DNA from: Streptomyces cahuitamycinicus
Lineage (GTDB): Bacteria; Actinomycetota; Actinomycetes; Streptomycetales; Streptomycetaceae
Assembly: GCF_002891435.1 (NCBI RefSeq)
Contig: NZ_POUC01000014.1
Span: 1 to 48,178, forward strand
Length of the DNA stretch: 48,178 bases
Direction of reading: 5' to 3'
Below are positions 23,526 to 32,015 of this stretch, piece by piece. Each line of letters starts with the position of its first letter. Position 1 is the first letter of the stretch. The position numbers and the translations under genes are program-made. The notes below the pieces were generated by a model. The model did no database searches. It had not been told where the DNA came from and saw only the letters and a list, made by a program, of their open reading frames with translations.

Positions 23526-24725
23526 TTGCAGGATCTACATCGTGAGCTGATCGAGGGGCGGGCCAGCGTGCCCCGCGTCGGTTCTGTCGTCGAGCTGGAG
23601 ACCGTACATCCCGAATACGCCGTGCTCGATGCCTCCGGCGTCGTCGTCGAACCCGTCGCGTCGTACCTGCGCGAGCTCGCACTCGATGACAACCGGCCGC
23701 TGACCAGCCGAAGCTACGCGTACGACCTGCTGCGTTGGCACAGGCTGCTGTGGTTCCTCGGGGTGGCCTGGGAGCGGGCCACCGAGGCCGAAGCCTCCGC
23801 GCTGGTGGGCTGGCTCCGTGTCACTGAGAACCCGCAGCGCGGCCGGAAGAACCCCGGCGCTCCGCCGCCCGGCTCGGTGAACCTGCGGACCGGCAAGCGC
23901 TACCTCAGGGCTGGCTACGCGCCCACCACGATCAACCACAACCTCACCGTGATCAGCAGCTTCTACGCCTTCCACCGGCACCACAACCGGGGCCCGCTGG
24001 TGAATCCAGTGCCGGAATCACGGGCGCAACGCCAGGTTCTGGCCCATCGTATTCCCGACGCCAACATGCCAGTGTTCCGGCGGGCCCGTCTGCGGCAGCG
24101 CGTCAGGCAGACCGACCCGCGCGCGATTCCGGACGCGCTGTGGGACGAGCTCTTCGCAGCGATGACACACAACCGGGACCGGGCGGCGATCTTGCTCTAT
24201 GTCTCCAGCGGCTCGCGGGCCAGCGAACTCCTGGGTGTCACTCCTGGCGACATCGACTGGCCCGGCCAGCAAATCTACGTGGTGACCAAGGGCACCGACG
24301 ACCGCGAACCGGTCCCGGTCAGCCCGCAGTCCCTGGTCATCCTGGCCGCTTACCTCGACCAAGCGGGTCTGCCGCCGGCGCACGAGCCGGTTTTCCGCAC
24401 TCTGCGCGGCGCCGACAAGCCGCTGAGCTACTGGGCGATGCGGCGCGTTTTGCAGCGGGCAAACGAGAAACTCCAGACGAACTGGAGCCTGCACGACCTG
24501 CGGCACACCGCCGCGAACCGGATGGCCAACGACCCCAACCTCACCCTCGCTCAAGTGCGGGCGATCATGCGACACGCCGACCTGGCGACCACCGGCCGTT
24601 ACCTCAACGCCCGCGTCGAGGACCTCTTCGACGCTCTGCAGCAGCACTACAACCGGCCCCGCGTCGAGCGGAGCTTCGCACCGGGATACGACCTCGACGA
24701 TGTCAAGGCGGTATTCGGTGGTTAG
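23526..24725 (+). CDS. Tyrosine recombinase/integrase (Tn554 TnpA-like position)
   Basis: A 399-residue tyrosine recombinase. The N-terminal core-binding (SAM-like) domain spans about 50-160 (TSRSYAYDLLRWHRLLWFLG; TTINHNLTVISSFYAFHRHH). Catalytic residues are R in SSGSRASELLG (about 231), K in VVTKGTDD (about 257), HDLRH (about 322-326), H in RHADLATTGRYL (about 348) and the Tyr there. All are present, so it could be active. The TTG start at 23526 has GGGAG 7 bases upstream. It overlaps the second recombinase gene. Paired overlapping recombinases of about 400 and more than 600 residues are typical of Tn554-type elements, which also carry a small third protein that is absent here. Confidence 0.88.
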   Translation: MQDLHRELIEGRASVPRVGSVVELETVHPEYAVLDASGVVVEPVASYLRELALDDNRPLTSRSYAYDLLRWHRLLWFLGVAWERATEAEASALVGWLRVTENPQRGRKNPGAPPPGSVNLRTGKRYLRAGYAPTTINHNLTVISSFYAFHRHHNRGPLVNPVPESRAQRQVLAHRIPDANMPVFRRARLRQRVRQTDPRAIPDALWDELFAAMTHNRDRAAILLYVSSGSRASELLGVTPGDIDWPGQQIYVVTKGTDDREPVPVSPQSLVILAAYLDQAGLPPAHEPVFRTLRGADKPLSYWAMRRVLQRANEKLQTNWSLHDLRHTAANRMANDPNLTLAQVRAIMRHADLATTGRYLNARVEDLFDALQQHYNRPRVERSFAPGYDLDDVKAVFGG

Positions 24726-27180
24726 CCGCACCCGGGTCGACACCTACACGGCCCGTAACCGTCGGCAGACCTTCCGCGAGGACCCCGGCCCCGAGCCGAC
24801 CCGGTTCACCAGCGCCGCCATCAAAGCGGCACCAGCCCCACGGCCGGAGAACCCGCCGGCCCCGTTCGGGGACCTCTCGAAGGCGGAGGTCGTCGAGCTG
24901 TGCGGCGTGTCCAGGGACATCCTGCCGGGCCAGAGCGGATCGTCAGCCGAGCAGCGCCGGGCCGGCATCCGGATGCTGTTCCACCATCTGGCGACCCTGC
25001 CGGGGAACACGTGGCAGGAACGGTGGGAGACCAGCGGCTTCAACGACGTGAACGCTCCGTCGGTCACCATCCTGGGGCGGCCCGAGGTCCGGTACCACAG
25101 CAGCTGCCTGACCTCGGCGCTCAAGATGGCATTCTCCCTGCGGGTCATCCAGCCGTCCGTGCCGGGGTTCAGGGCCAACAAGTTCACCGACTACGCCGAG
25201 CCGTTCCGAATCATTCAGAAGGACCCGCGGCTGGACGAGTTCTTCAAGACGGTCGACGCCCAGCCGCACCTGCACCTTGTCCACCGCCAACGGGCGAAGT
25301 TCGACCTCACCTGCGCGCTCACCACGCAGGGCATCGCACTGGAACACCTGACGCCGTCCGCTCTGCTGCACTACTCGCTGGAGAACAAGAAGCTCGGCCT
25401 CACCCCCGGCGCCGTCAACAACACCACCCGCTTCGCGGCCCTGGGCGCCTGGGAGATCCTGCATCGAATGGGGCACCTCCCGCCCGGGACGGCCCCGACG
25501 CTCCGGATGTTCATCTACAGCGGCCAGTACACCGTCGAGGAACTCGTCGACCGTTACGGCATCAGGAACGCCGGCGTCCGCCAGCTCCTGATCGACTACC
25601 TCGTCCGGCGCCGCGCGGACACCGACTACATCACCATCGAGGGGCTCTCCCGCAATCTGGCCAGCCTGTTCTGGGCGGCCATCGAGCGCATCAACCCCAA
25701 CCAGCAGAACCTCGCGCTCAGTTCAGATGTCTACGATCAGTGGCGAGCCGAGCTCCAGTACCAGCAGAGAGACCGGACCAAGCAACGCAAGGGTGCCGCC
25801 AGTATCCTGCTGGCCGTCCGCGGTCTCTATGTCGACCTGCACAGCTGGGCAATCGCCGAACCCGGGCGCTGGGCCCAGTGGGTCGCTCCCTGCCCGATCA
25901 TGCCGCGCGATCTCAAGGGCTTCGGGAAACGCCGCCGGGAGATCAACCGGCGGATGGCCGACAGAACCCGAGTCCGCCAGCCGCTGCTGCCCGTACTCGT
26001 CCAGCACGTCGAGGCACGCTATGAACACCTGACCAGCCTCCTCGAAGCCGCCACGCCGGTCCCCTTGGGCGCACCCTTCGTGCACCAGGGACGCAGCTAC
26101 AGCCGCACCGACTCACGGGATGACCGGCGCAGGGCCACCATCTTCTCTGACCCGTCCGTCCGGGTCATCGACCACGGCACCGGCGAGACCATTCACGTGA
26201 CCATGGCCGAGGATGCGGCCTTCTGGGAGTGGGCGGCGGTCGAGATCCTGCGGCACAGCGGCATTCGCATCGAGGAGCTCTGCGAGCTGACCCACCTCAG
26301 CGTCCGCCAATACCAGCGGCCCAACGGCGAGGCCATCGCGCTCCTTGTGATCGCCCCGTCCAAGAGCGAACGCGAGCGGGTCATTCCCATGTCCGCCGAC
26401 CTCTTCCACGCCGTCGCCCAGATCGTCCGCCGCCAGACCCGGAGTGCCCGGACCATTCCGCTGGTCAGCCGCTACGACCCCCACGAGAAGACCTGGTCCG
26501 AGCCCATGCCGTTCCTGCTGCAACGCCAGCTCGGCACCGTCCGGGGCGTCATGGCCGCCGGCACCGTCCTCAACATGCTCACCCGCACCTGCGGGGAGAT
26601 CGGCGAGACCAACCCGGCGTTCGCCAAGTTCACCCCGCACGACTTCCGTAGACTCTTCGCCACCGACATCGTCAACGGCGGCCTGCCCATCCACATCGGA
26701 GCCGCTTTGCTCGGACACCTGAATCTGCAGACCACTCAGGGCTACGTCGCGGTGTTCGCCGAGGACATCGTCAGGCACTACCAGGAGTTCCTCAACCACC
26801 GTAGGTCGCTCCGGCCCGAGGGGGAGTACGTCGACGTCCCCCCTGGCGAGTGGGAGGAGTTCGAGGAGCACTTCGACAAGCGCAAGGTCGAACTCGGCAA
26901 CTGCGCTCGCCCCTATGGATCACCTTGTCAGTATGAGCACGCATGTATCCGCTGTCCTATGCTCCAGGTCAACCCCAAGATGCTGCCCCGGCTCGCCGAC
27001 CTGGAGAAGGACCTCCTCCTCCGGCGCAAGCACGCCGAGGAAGAGCAGTGGCTCGGAGAGATCGAGGGCATCGACCTGACCCTGACCTTCCTCCGCACCA
27101 AGCAGGCCGACGCTGCACGGCTCAGGCGACGGCCCCCCGTCGATCTCGGCCTTCCGCATCCACGCTCGCCCTGGACATGA
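24700..27180 (+). CDS. Large tyrosine recombinase (Tn554 TnpB-like position)
   Basis: An 826-residue protein whose C-terminal third is a tyrosine-recombinase catalytic domain: R in RHSGIRIEELCELTHL (about 519), K probably in IAPSKSERERVIPM (about 554), HDFRRLFATDI (about 647-657), LLGHLNLQTTQGYVAVF (about 669-685). A Cys cluster follows (CARPYGSPCQYEHACIRCPM, about 736-755), a zinc-finger-like tail typical of large integrases of this group. The N-terminal 480 residues are helical and of unknown role. ATG 24700 gives the longest form; GTG 24718 has an AAGGCGG ribosome site 7 bases before it and may be the true start. The overlap with the first recombinase suggests they act together. Confidence 0.85.
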   Translation: MSRRYSVVSRTRVDTYTARNRRQTFREDPGPEPTRFTSAAIKAAPAPRPENPPAPFGDLSKAEVVELCGVSRDILPGQSGSSAEQRRAGIRMLFHHLATLPGNTWQERWETSGFNDVNAPSVTILGRPEVRYHSSCLTSALKMAFSLRVIQPSVPGFRANKFTDYAEPFRIIQKDPRLDEFFKTVDAQPHLHLVHRQRAKFDLTCALTTQGIALEHLTPSALLHYSLENKKLGLTPGAVNNTTRFAALGAWEILHRMGHLPPGTAPTLRMFIYSGQYTVEELVDRYGIRNAGVRQLLIDYLVRRRADTDYITIEGLSRNLASLFWAAIERINPNQQNLALSSDVYDQWRAELQYQQRDRTKQRKGAASILLAVRGLYVDLHSWAIAEPGRWAQWVAPCPIMPRDLKGFGKRRREINRRMADRTRVRQPLLPVLVQHVEARYEHLTSLLEAATPVPLGAPFVHQGRSYSRTDSRDDRRRATIFSDPSVRVIDHGTGETIHVTMAEDAAFWEWAAVEILRHSGIRIEELCELTHLSVRQYQRPNGEAIALLVIAPSKSERERVIPMSADLFHAVAQIVRRQTRSARTIPLVSRYDPHEKTWSEPMPFLLQRQLGTVRGVMAAGTVLNMLTRTCGEIGETNPAFAKFTPHDFRRLFATDIVNGGLPIHIGAALLGHLNLQTTQGYVAVFAEDIVRHYQEFLNHRRSLRPEGEYVDVPPGEWEEFEEHFDKRKVELGNCARPYGSPCQYEHACIRCPMLQVNPKMLPRLADLEKDLLLRRKHAEEEQWLGEIEGIDLTLTFLRTKQADAARLRRRPPVDLGLPHPRSPWT

Positions 27181-27567
27181 TCGACGAGACGCGGTTCCTG
27201 GGGCTTGGCTGTCGCTGTCGCCGACGACGCTTCACGGAGATGATGCCGCCTTCCGACTGCGCACCGGCACCAGACACGGCCGCGGCCTCGCTCTGTCGCG
27301 GCCGGAGGCCACAACGCGCCTATACAGTGAAAGCTGGTCACCGCGGTCGGTCGGGCGTTCGATCGGTGTAGTGGGATGGAAGGCTTCTGACGGCACTGGC
27401 CGCAGCGGCTTCAAGCGCGTGTACGGGCGTCAGGAGCCAGGCAGGACCGTCCTGACTGACAGTGCACTGGCCCCCATCTGATGTCTCGAACGCTGTAGTA
27501 CTTACCGTCGCCATGGGATACCTGGCGTCGATAGACTGTCATCTCCCAAGTTGCAGGGTGGACCGAG
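27181..27567. other. Spacer without a recognisable gene
   Basis: Six-frame reading shows no frame with family resemblance, including none for a DUF6262/TnpC-type third protein expected after a Tn554-like recombinase pair. The composition becomes more AT-rich towards 27500. It presumably holds the promoter of the small secreted protein at 27568; no box is convincing. Confidence 0.5.
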
Positions 27568-27849
27568 ATGGCCATGCACCGAAGAGCCGTACTCTCCAGC
27601 GTCGTTGTCGGAGTTGTCATCGCTTGCCTGTCGGTCCTTTCGGCGACTGCGAGCCAGGACGCTGGTGACGGAGATGGGCAAGGGGGTCGGTTCGAGGTGA
27701 CAGACGGCCAGGGACGCACTCCCTCAGCCAACCCTCGCACCGCACAGGAGCGCGAAGCCTGGACTCAGGACGAGACGCCCGAACAGGCGCGGAGGAGAAT
27801 TGATTACCTCGAGAGTCTTGAGTCGAGTCGCCCAAGCGGCAGTCGCTAA
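27568..27849 (+). CDS. Small secreted protein, unknown function
   Basis: A 93-residue protein with a clear Sec signal peptide (VLSSVVVGVVIACLSVLSAT, cleavage likely after ATA-S or near residue 29). The mature part is hydrophilic and Gln/Glu/Arg-rich, starting with a Gly/Asp-rich segment (GRFEVTDGQGRTPSANPR) and ending in a predicted helix (EQARRRIDYLESLE). It shares the pattern G-x-F-x-V-T...G...P with the second small secreted protein at 28376. There are no cysteines. It lies upstream of the lactococcin-972-like gene on the same strand. A second ATG at 27574 is an equally good start. Confidence 0.6.
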   Translation: MAMHRRAVLSSVVVGVVIACLSVLSATASQDAGDGDGQGGRFEVTDGQGRTPSANPRTAQEREAWTQDETPEQARRRIDYLESLESSRPSGSR

Positions 27850-28375
27850 CCCCCGGCGATAGACCGCTGATGCGGTGCACTGCTAGTCTCCGATGACGCG
27901 AGTCCCAGCGGGCGCTGCAATTGAGACAATTCCCGGTGCGCGGGTGGAGCGCGGGCTGGATGTGACGGTCCCTTCCCAGAGGTTGGTCAGTCGGCCCTCA
28001 GGGGTGCGGCTCAACACCATTGGACCACCCGCCTGACGTGCGGCCGGGTGAGTCGATCACCCGGCCCGCTTCAGTTGCCGATCGAGAAACCCATTGGCTA
28101 ATCGATCCTGGTGAAGGCCGACCGGTGCACCCTCACCGCCAGACCTTGACGACGCCCGTGACCTCGCCGTAGCTAACGCTGCAACCCCCTGATCTCGATG
28201 CGCGGGCAGCCTGCGCCCCCTCCATTGCGATCTTGCAATCCCGAGCCATGCAAGTCTGCGTGAATTCGATCAACCCCTCCATCCGTGCGGCACTTTTGTG
28301 TGAAGATCAGCTCGCGCCGTCGGCAATTGCCGCTGGCGTACTTCGGCTTGCCTGAAAAGTGTGGAGGGATTCCGC
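27850..28375. other. Gene-poor spacer with a terminator and a short palindrome
   Basis: No frame here looks coding. It contains the strong hairpin at 28042-28066 (listed separately) and a 12-bp palindrome CGGCAATTGCCG at 28321-28332 about 45 bp before the second small secreted gene, where a regulator might bind. Confidence 0.45.
28042..28066 (+). terminator. Hairpin, probable terminator after the first small secreted gene
   Basis: GGCCGGGTGA (28042-28051), loop GTCGA, TCACCCGGCC (28057-28066): a perfect 10-bp stem about 190 bp after the stop codon. It could work in either direction. Confidence 0.6.
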
Positions 28376-28567
28376 TTGCGAAGATCAATAGCGCACCAGA
28401 ACCGAAGATCGACATGGCTGACTATGATCATGTTTTCCGTCCTGTTATCCCTGATGGCCCCTGAGGCTCACGCACAGGAAGAAGGGGAGAGTGCCGGCCA
28501 GTTCACCGTCACAAACCTCGATGGAAGTCCTATCAGGTGGCCGGAAGCTCCGAACAACCTACCGTAG
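28376..28567 (+). CDS. Second small secreted protein next to the bacteriocin gene
   Basis: A 63-residue protein (TTG start) with a signal peptide (STWLTMIMFSVLLSLMAPEA, cleavage likely after AHA) and a mature peptide of only about 30 residues: a short acidic stretch (QEEGESAG), then QFTVTNLDGSPIRWPEAPNN and a Pro end. TTG 28376 is preferred because GGAGGGA (28362-28368) lies 7 bases upstream; a GTG at 28361 would overlap that site. The F-x-V-T...G...P motif resembles the mature start of the protein at 27568. It lies 181 bp upstream of the bacteriocin precursor. Confidence 0.55.
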   Translation: MRRSIAHQNRRSTWLTMIMFSVLLSLMAPEAHAQEEGESAGQFTVTNLDGSPIRWPEAPNNLP

Positions 28568-28748
28568 GCCCACAAAAGTCCAGTTCAAGGACGGCGAACT
28601 GACCCACATCCTGCCGAATGCTGCACTACAGCCCTTTAACGGACAGTCCTTTTTCGGACAGTCCTTATCGAGGCTATTGACTGCCACCCATTCCCTCACC
28701 CAAGATCATTACGCAAACTCCCACTGGGGGAGTTAGGGGAGGAATACC

Positions 28749-29243
28749 GTGAGGATATCCGGCAAATCGATCGTTCTCGGCTTTGTGAGCGTGGCACTCG
28801 CAGCATTTAGCTTAGCTACACCGGCGGCCGCAGACGCCTCTCAGGCCGCCACCGTTACGGCGAACGGCACTGTCGTCGCCGCGGATGGTTCCAAGATCGG
28901 TCAGGTCGCCTTCCATAAGCGTGGTGACGGGACCAAGCCGCCCGCAGAGCTGGGTAACCCCTCAAAATGGGGTGCGATGGTGATCAACATAGACAATTCT
29001 CCTTCTGCGGCGCAGGGCTGCATCGGTGCCAGTGGCGGAAATTGGTGCTACGGCTACGAGCTGACCACCGACGGTAAGTACTGCTACTCGAACTACTACC
29101 ACGGCACTAAAATGCACCATTCCTCGGTCAAGATTGGCGCATTGAAGGGGAGCGGTTACGCGGCCGCTGGCAAAACCTCCTATGCCAACCGGACAGGGGG
29201 CGGTGCCTACACCTGTGAAACCTTCTACAGTCTTGATGAGTAG
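28749..29243 (+). CDS. Lactococcin-972-family bacteriocin precursor
   Basis: A 164-residue precursor. The signal peptide is at residues 1-28 (IVLGFVSVALAAFSLATPAA then ADA). A pro-region (TANGTVVAADGSKIGQVAFH) is followed by a Gly/Tyr/Ser-rich mature part with the family-defining segment YSNYYHGTKMHHSSVKIG, comparable to YSNYHHGSKTHSATV of lactococcin 972. Lactococcin 972 is a non-pore bacteriocin that binds lipid II and blocks septum formation. Four Cys residues (GCIGASGGNWC, KYCYSNYY, AYTCETFY) could form disulfides, unlike the Cys-free lactococcin. The GTG start has AGGGGAGGA 6 bases upstream. The usual partner membrane protein and ABC immunity genes are not present in recognisable form. 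Confidence 0.75.
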   Translation: MRISGKSIVLGFVSVALAAFSLATPAAADASQAATVTANGTVVAADGSKIGQVAFHKRGDGTKPPAELGNPSKWGAMVINIDNSPSAAQGCIGASGGNWCYGYELTTDGKYCYSNYYHGTKMHHSSVKIGALKGSGYAAAGKTSYANRTGGGAYTCETFYSLDE

Positions 29244-29245
29244 AT

Positions 29246-29271
29246 TCTGATCCCCGCATGACGCGGTCACC
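29246..29271 (+). repeat. Left copy of a 26-bp inverted repeat
   Basis: TCTGATCCCCGCATGACGCGGTCACC recurs in inverted orientation at 30297-30322 with 24 of 26 bases matching. The two copies bracket the membrane-protein gene. They may be ends of a small mobile unit. Confidence 0.6.
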
Positions 29272-29286
29272 CTTTCGCTAAAGGGT
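29269..29286 (+). terminator. Hairpin after the bacteriocin gene
   Basis: ACCCTTT (29269-29275), loop CGCT, AAAGGGT (29280-29286): a perfect 7-bp stem 26 bases after the bacteriocin stop, a likely terminator or transcript stabiliser. Confidence 0.55.
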
Positions 29287-29294
29287 AGGTTGGT

Positions 29295-29341
29295 GCGCCA
29301 CTCGGGTCCGTTCCGTCGGCTGCGCAGTATCCGAGTGGCGC
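29295..29341 (+). promoter_or_regulatory. Second stem-loop upstream of the membrane-protein gene
   Basis: GCGCCACTCGG (29295-29305) pairs perfectly with CCGAGTGGCGC (29331-29341) around a 25-nt loop. With the preceding hairpin it fills the leader of the gene at 29423. It may be a second terminator, an attenuator or an RNA regulatory element. Confidence 0.45.
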
Positions 29342-29422
29342 CACCTCCTACTTTTGAGTTAATCACGGAAAAGGGAAGAAGAAATCGCACACTTTCCGCG
29401 CACTCGTGTTGCGTCGCTCGCA

Positions 29423-30034
29423 GTGCCCCCCGGGGTCGGTTTTCTGCTTGGACTAGCGGGTCCCCTTACCGAAAAATGGGGCAATCCCGTTTGTGCCTCC
29501 CTGAATGTTGTTTTTTCTGATGGGTGGTCGTGGGTCTGTTATGCGTTCTTGGTGGGCTATTTCGGCCGATCCAAAATTGAGTCAGCGTTGCTGTCCTCTT
29601 TGGGGTTGGCTATCGGCGTGGTCACATACTATGCATTCAAGGACCTGAGCCCCACCGTCCCGGCCGGACTGGAATCTGGCGCCACCGGCGAGGTAAACTA
29701 CTCCAGTATACTTGTATGGGGAATGGCAGCTTTCGCCCTTGGGGCACCCGTCGGGCTCTTGGGTAACCTGGCGCGAATTCCAAGTGTCGGCGGTCTCCCA
29801 TTCCGACTGGTTGTTCCGCTCGTAGCGCTTTTCGAGACCTCCATGCAACTGGCTGCAGAGGCGGATGGGCAACGGGCGGTCCTTGGAATTACTTGGAATG
29901 TTATTCGGTTCATCGCGGGCGTTGTTGCTTTGGCTCTAGTAATTCACGCCATCCGGAGTCGGTGGCACTCTCGGCGTATTCGTTCCGCGGAGTCTGATCA
30001 GCACCGCGCCAGAAGGGACACTTCGCCCTTGTGA
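29423..30034 (+). CDS. Polytopic membrane protein (DUF6518-like)
   Basis: A 203-residue protein with about six membrane helices: GVGFLLGLAGPL, WSWVCYAFLVGYF, SALLSSLGLAIGVVTYYAF, ILVWGMAAFALGAPVGLLG, FRLVVPLVALFETSM and VIRFIAGVVALALVIHAIR, then a charged tail. The G-x-x-L-GP-L-T start and the SGWSW-type second helix resemble the DUF6518 family of small actinobacterial membrane proteins, function unknown. Codon use is clearly less GC-biased than in the 6-20 kb genes. Its place after the bacteriocin gene makes an immunity role possible but unsupported. The GTG start lacks a good ribosome site. Confidence 0.6.
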   Translation: MPPGVGFLLGLAGPLTEKWGNPVCASLNVVFSDGWSWVCYAFLVGYFGRSKIESALLSSLGLAIGVVTYYAFKDLSPTVPAGLESGATGEVNYSSILVWGMAAFALGAPVGLLGNLARIPSVGGLPFRLVVPLVALFETSMQLAAEADGQRAVLGITWNVIRFIAGVVALALVIHAIRSRWHSRRIRSAESDQHRARRDTSPL

Positions 30035-30686
30035 CCTTCTGAAATCCAGCCTCGATTTCGTCAGCTGGGACCGTCGGTCGTTGATCGGCCCAGCGGAGCG
30101 CCCGTGTCTCCCGGGTGGTGCGGTCCTCTCCTCTTCGGTTCTCGTCGGGGCGAGTGTCGGTCGGTCAGGCGATGGCTGGGAGGGCGGTCAGCCGCCACCA
30201 GACGGTGATGAAGGCGCCGGCCCAGGGCCGCCAGCTCCCCAGGGGGTTACCGAGTCCCCCGCCGAGGCTGCTACGACGGGCTCCACCATCCCGTCGGATG
30301 ACCACGTCATGCGGGGATCAGATACGCGTGCGCGTGTTCCCCTCACCCCGGTCTATGGCTGGGTAGAGACGACAACTACCAGTAGTGGTGAGCGCGCGAC
30401 ACACCGCTCACTTTCACCACCCACCAACCCCGCAGCCGATTGCAAAACCCCGTCAGGTCTCGCACTTTGGCCGAGCAGCGGACGGCTGCCCTCTCGTCGA
30501 AGTACACCCCAGGCACCGCCCCCGGCCCCGCAACCGGCCGGGGGCGCTCGTGTACCCACCCAGAGTCACACTGAGCTTCTTCGGGCGGGCCACCGATCGG
30601 GTGACAATCGTGAAGCGTAACGAGCGAGGCCCCCGGGCAGTTGATCGAGATGTCTGACGTCTCAACCACGCTGGTCAGGGGCCTCG
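30035..30686. other. Gene-free stretch before the IS cluster
   Basis: No convincing gene on either strand. Long frames here have no family resemblance and low-complexity composition. It contains the right copy of the 26-bp inverted repeat and, at 30624-30684, an inverted GAGGCCCC/GGGGCCTC pair close to the remnant IS5 transposase start, possibly a trace of that element's end. Confidence 0.45.
30297..30322 (-). repeat. Right copy of the 26-bp inverted repeat
   Basis: GATGACCACGTCATGCGGGGATCAGA is the reverse complement of the repeat at 29246-29271 apart from two positions. The distance between the outer ends is 1077 bp. Confidence 0.6.
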
Positions 30687-31000
30687 TTGGTCGTCTATCC
30701 TGCCGCACTCGACCTGCCACATGCGCTCGTGGAGTGGGTCACCATGCTCATCGTCACCCGTGAGGGTGACCGCCGCTGCAAGCTCCGTCCGTCCCAGCGC
30801 GCGATAGTGGCACTGGTGTACCTGCGCGAGCACACCACCCTGGCGAAGGTCGCTGCCGGGTTCGGGATCAGCGAGTCCGCCGCCCACGCCTACACCAGCG
30901 CGGTCATCGACCTCCTCGCCGACCGTGCACCGGGCCTGCTGAAGGTCCTACGCGAGCAGAATCCGGACTTCGTCCTCCTGGACGGCACGCTCGCCTGGCT
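30687..31000 (+). pseudogene. IS5-family transposase, N-terminal fragment
   Basis: The frame from TTG 30687 begins [20 protein letters not shown] and continues with [40 protein letters not shown] and [15 protein letters not shown], up to FVLLDGTLA. This is the N-terminal helix-turn-helix part of streptomycete IS5-family transposases. After about 31000 the sequence is unrelated ([12 protein letters not shown]) and ends at 31067. The DDE catalytic domain is missing. Confidence 0.8.
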
Positions 31001-31115
31001 TCGACACTTTTCGATGGCCCCGGACGACAGCTTGGGTTCTAGAGGTGGTCGCAGCACCAGACCCTGAGGGGTGTTGCATTGACCAAGCCGCGGCGGACCG
31101 GCGGATTCTGGCGAT

Positions 31116-31149
31116 CGTCGCAACACGCGATCACTCAAGTGTTGCGACG
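31116..31149 (-). terminator. Hairpin at the end of the IS30/IS701 hybrid frame
   Basis: CGTCGCAACAC (31116-31126) pairs perfectly with GTGTTGCGACG (31139-31149), with a 12-nt loop that contains the stop codon of the minus-strand transposase remnant. It probably derives from the 3' end of an IS30-family element. Confidence 0.55.
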
Positions 31150-32015
31150 AGCCTAGCGAAGAGCTCGGCGGGTGTCCGCCAGCCGAGGGTCTCCGCCGCG
31201 AGGACGCAGACGGCTCGCGGTGGGGTGCGGTAGCGGGCAAGGGTGGGCGGTCCGAGCCCGCCGTAAGCCGGCTGGTGCGGCTCGACGTCCTCCGGGTGGG
31301 CGACTTCTTTCCCGTTCAGGGCCAGGACATAGGACAGCCCTCGCTCCGTCAGACCGAGCCGGAACGGGGTGCTGACGCCGTAGCCGGCGTCAGCGACCAC
31401 GACCGGCGCCTTCAACTGCCAGGCGGCGAGTGTGTCCAACACGGCGAGCGCGAGACGCCACTTCTCCTGGTGGACCACGTCGTCGGGGACTCCTGCCCTG
31501 CGGCATCGGTCCGGCTCGTCCGTCCACTCACGCGGCAGATACAACTGCCACTGCAACGGGCACGAGGCGGTGTCGGTGGCGGCATGGACACTGACCGAGA
31601 CCTGGCAGTTCGCCCGTTTGCCGACCGCTCCCTAGTATTGGCGGGCCACCCCCACCGACGCTGTGCCGCACTCGGGGAACGACACGTCGTCGATCACCCA
31701 CACCTCAGGAGTGATCACTTCGGACAGCCGCTCGGCGATCCGCTGTCTGACCGGCAGCGGATCCCACGGCGGCTGGTTCACGAACTGCTGCAGGGCCTGC
31801 ATGTTCCCGTCCGGCAGACGCTCGGCCATCGGCTGGATCGACTTGCGCCGGCCGTCCAGCATCAGGCCCCGCACATAGCACTCGCCCCACCGGAGCTGAT
31901 CCCGCCGCGGCAACGATCCGAACACATCGGCAACGAACTCCGCCAACTCGGCCCGGAGCCGTTCCACTTCCCCCAACCTCACCCCGGGAAGCTTCCCACG
32001 ATCAGCCGAGATCAC
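31131..32015 (-). pseudogene. IS701-family transposase remnant fused to an IS30-type tail
   Basis: From ATG 32015 the frame encodes the IS701 transposase N-terminus (VERLRAELAEFVADVFGSLP, QPMAERLPDGNMQALQQFVN, WVIDDVSFPECGTASVGVAR). It meets an in-frame TAG at 31632-31634 where the family has a Cys or similar residue. The same frame continues with GKRANCQVSVSVHAATDTAS and APVVVADAGYGVSTPFRLGL. After VCVLAAE the sequence switches to TLGWRTPAELFARLVATLE, which is the C-terminus of IS30-family transposases. The gene is thus broken by a nonsense codon and truncated by a junction with a second IS. Confidence 0.8.

Noticed and set aside
28173..28415. An 80-codon minus-strand frame before the second small secreted gene
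   Set aside because: No ribosome site or recognisable sequence; overlaps the better-supported plus-strand start.
30165..30311. Short minus-strand frame ending in WAGAFITVWWRLTALPAIA
   Set aside because: Looks membrane-like, but has no start codon context and no partner sequence; too short to support.
30081..30620. A 179-codon plus-strand frame
   Set aside because: Low-complexity Pro/Ser/Thr composition, no ribosome site and no family resemblance.
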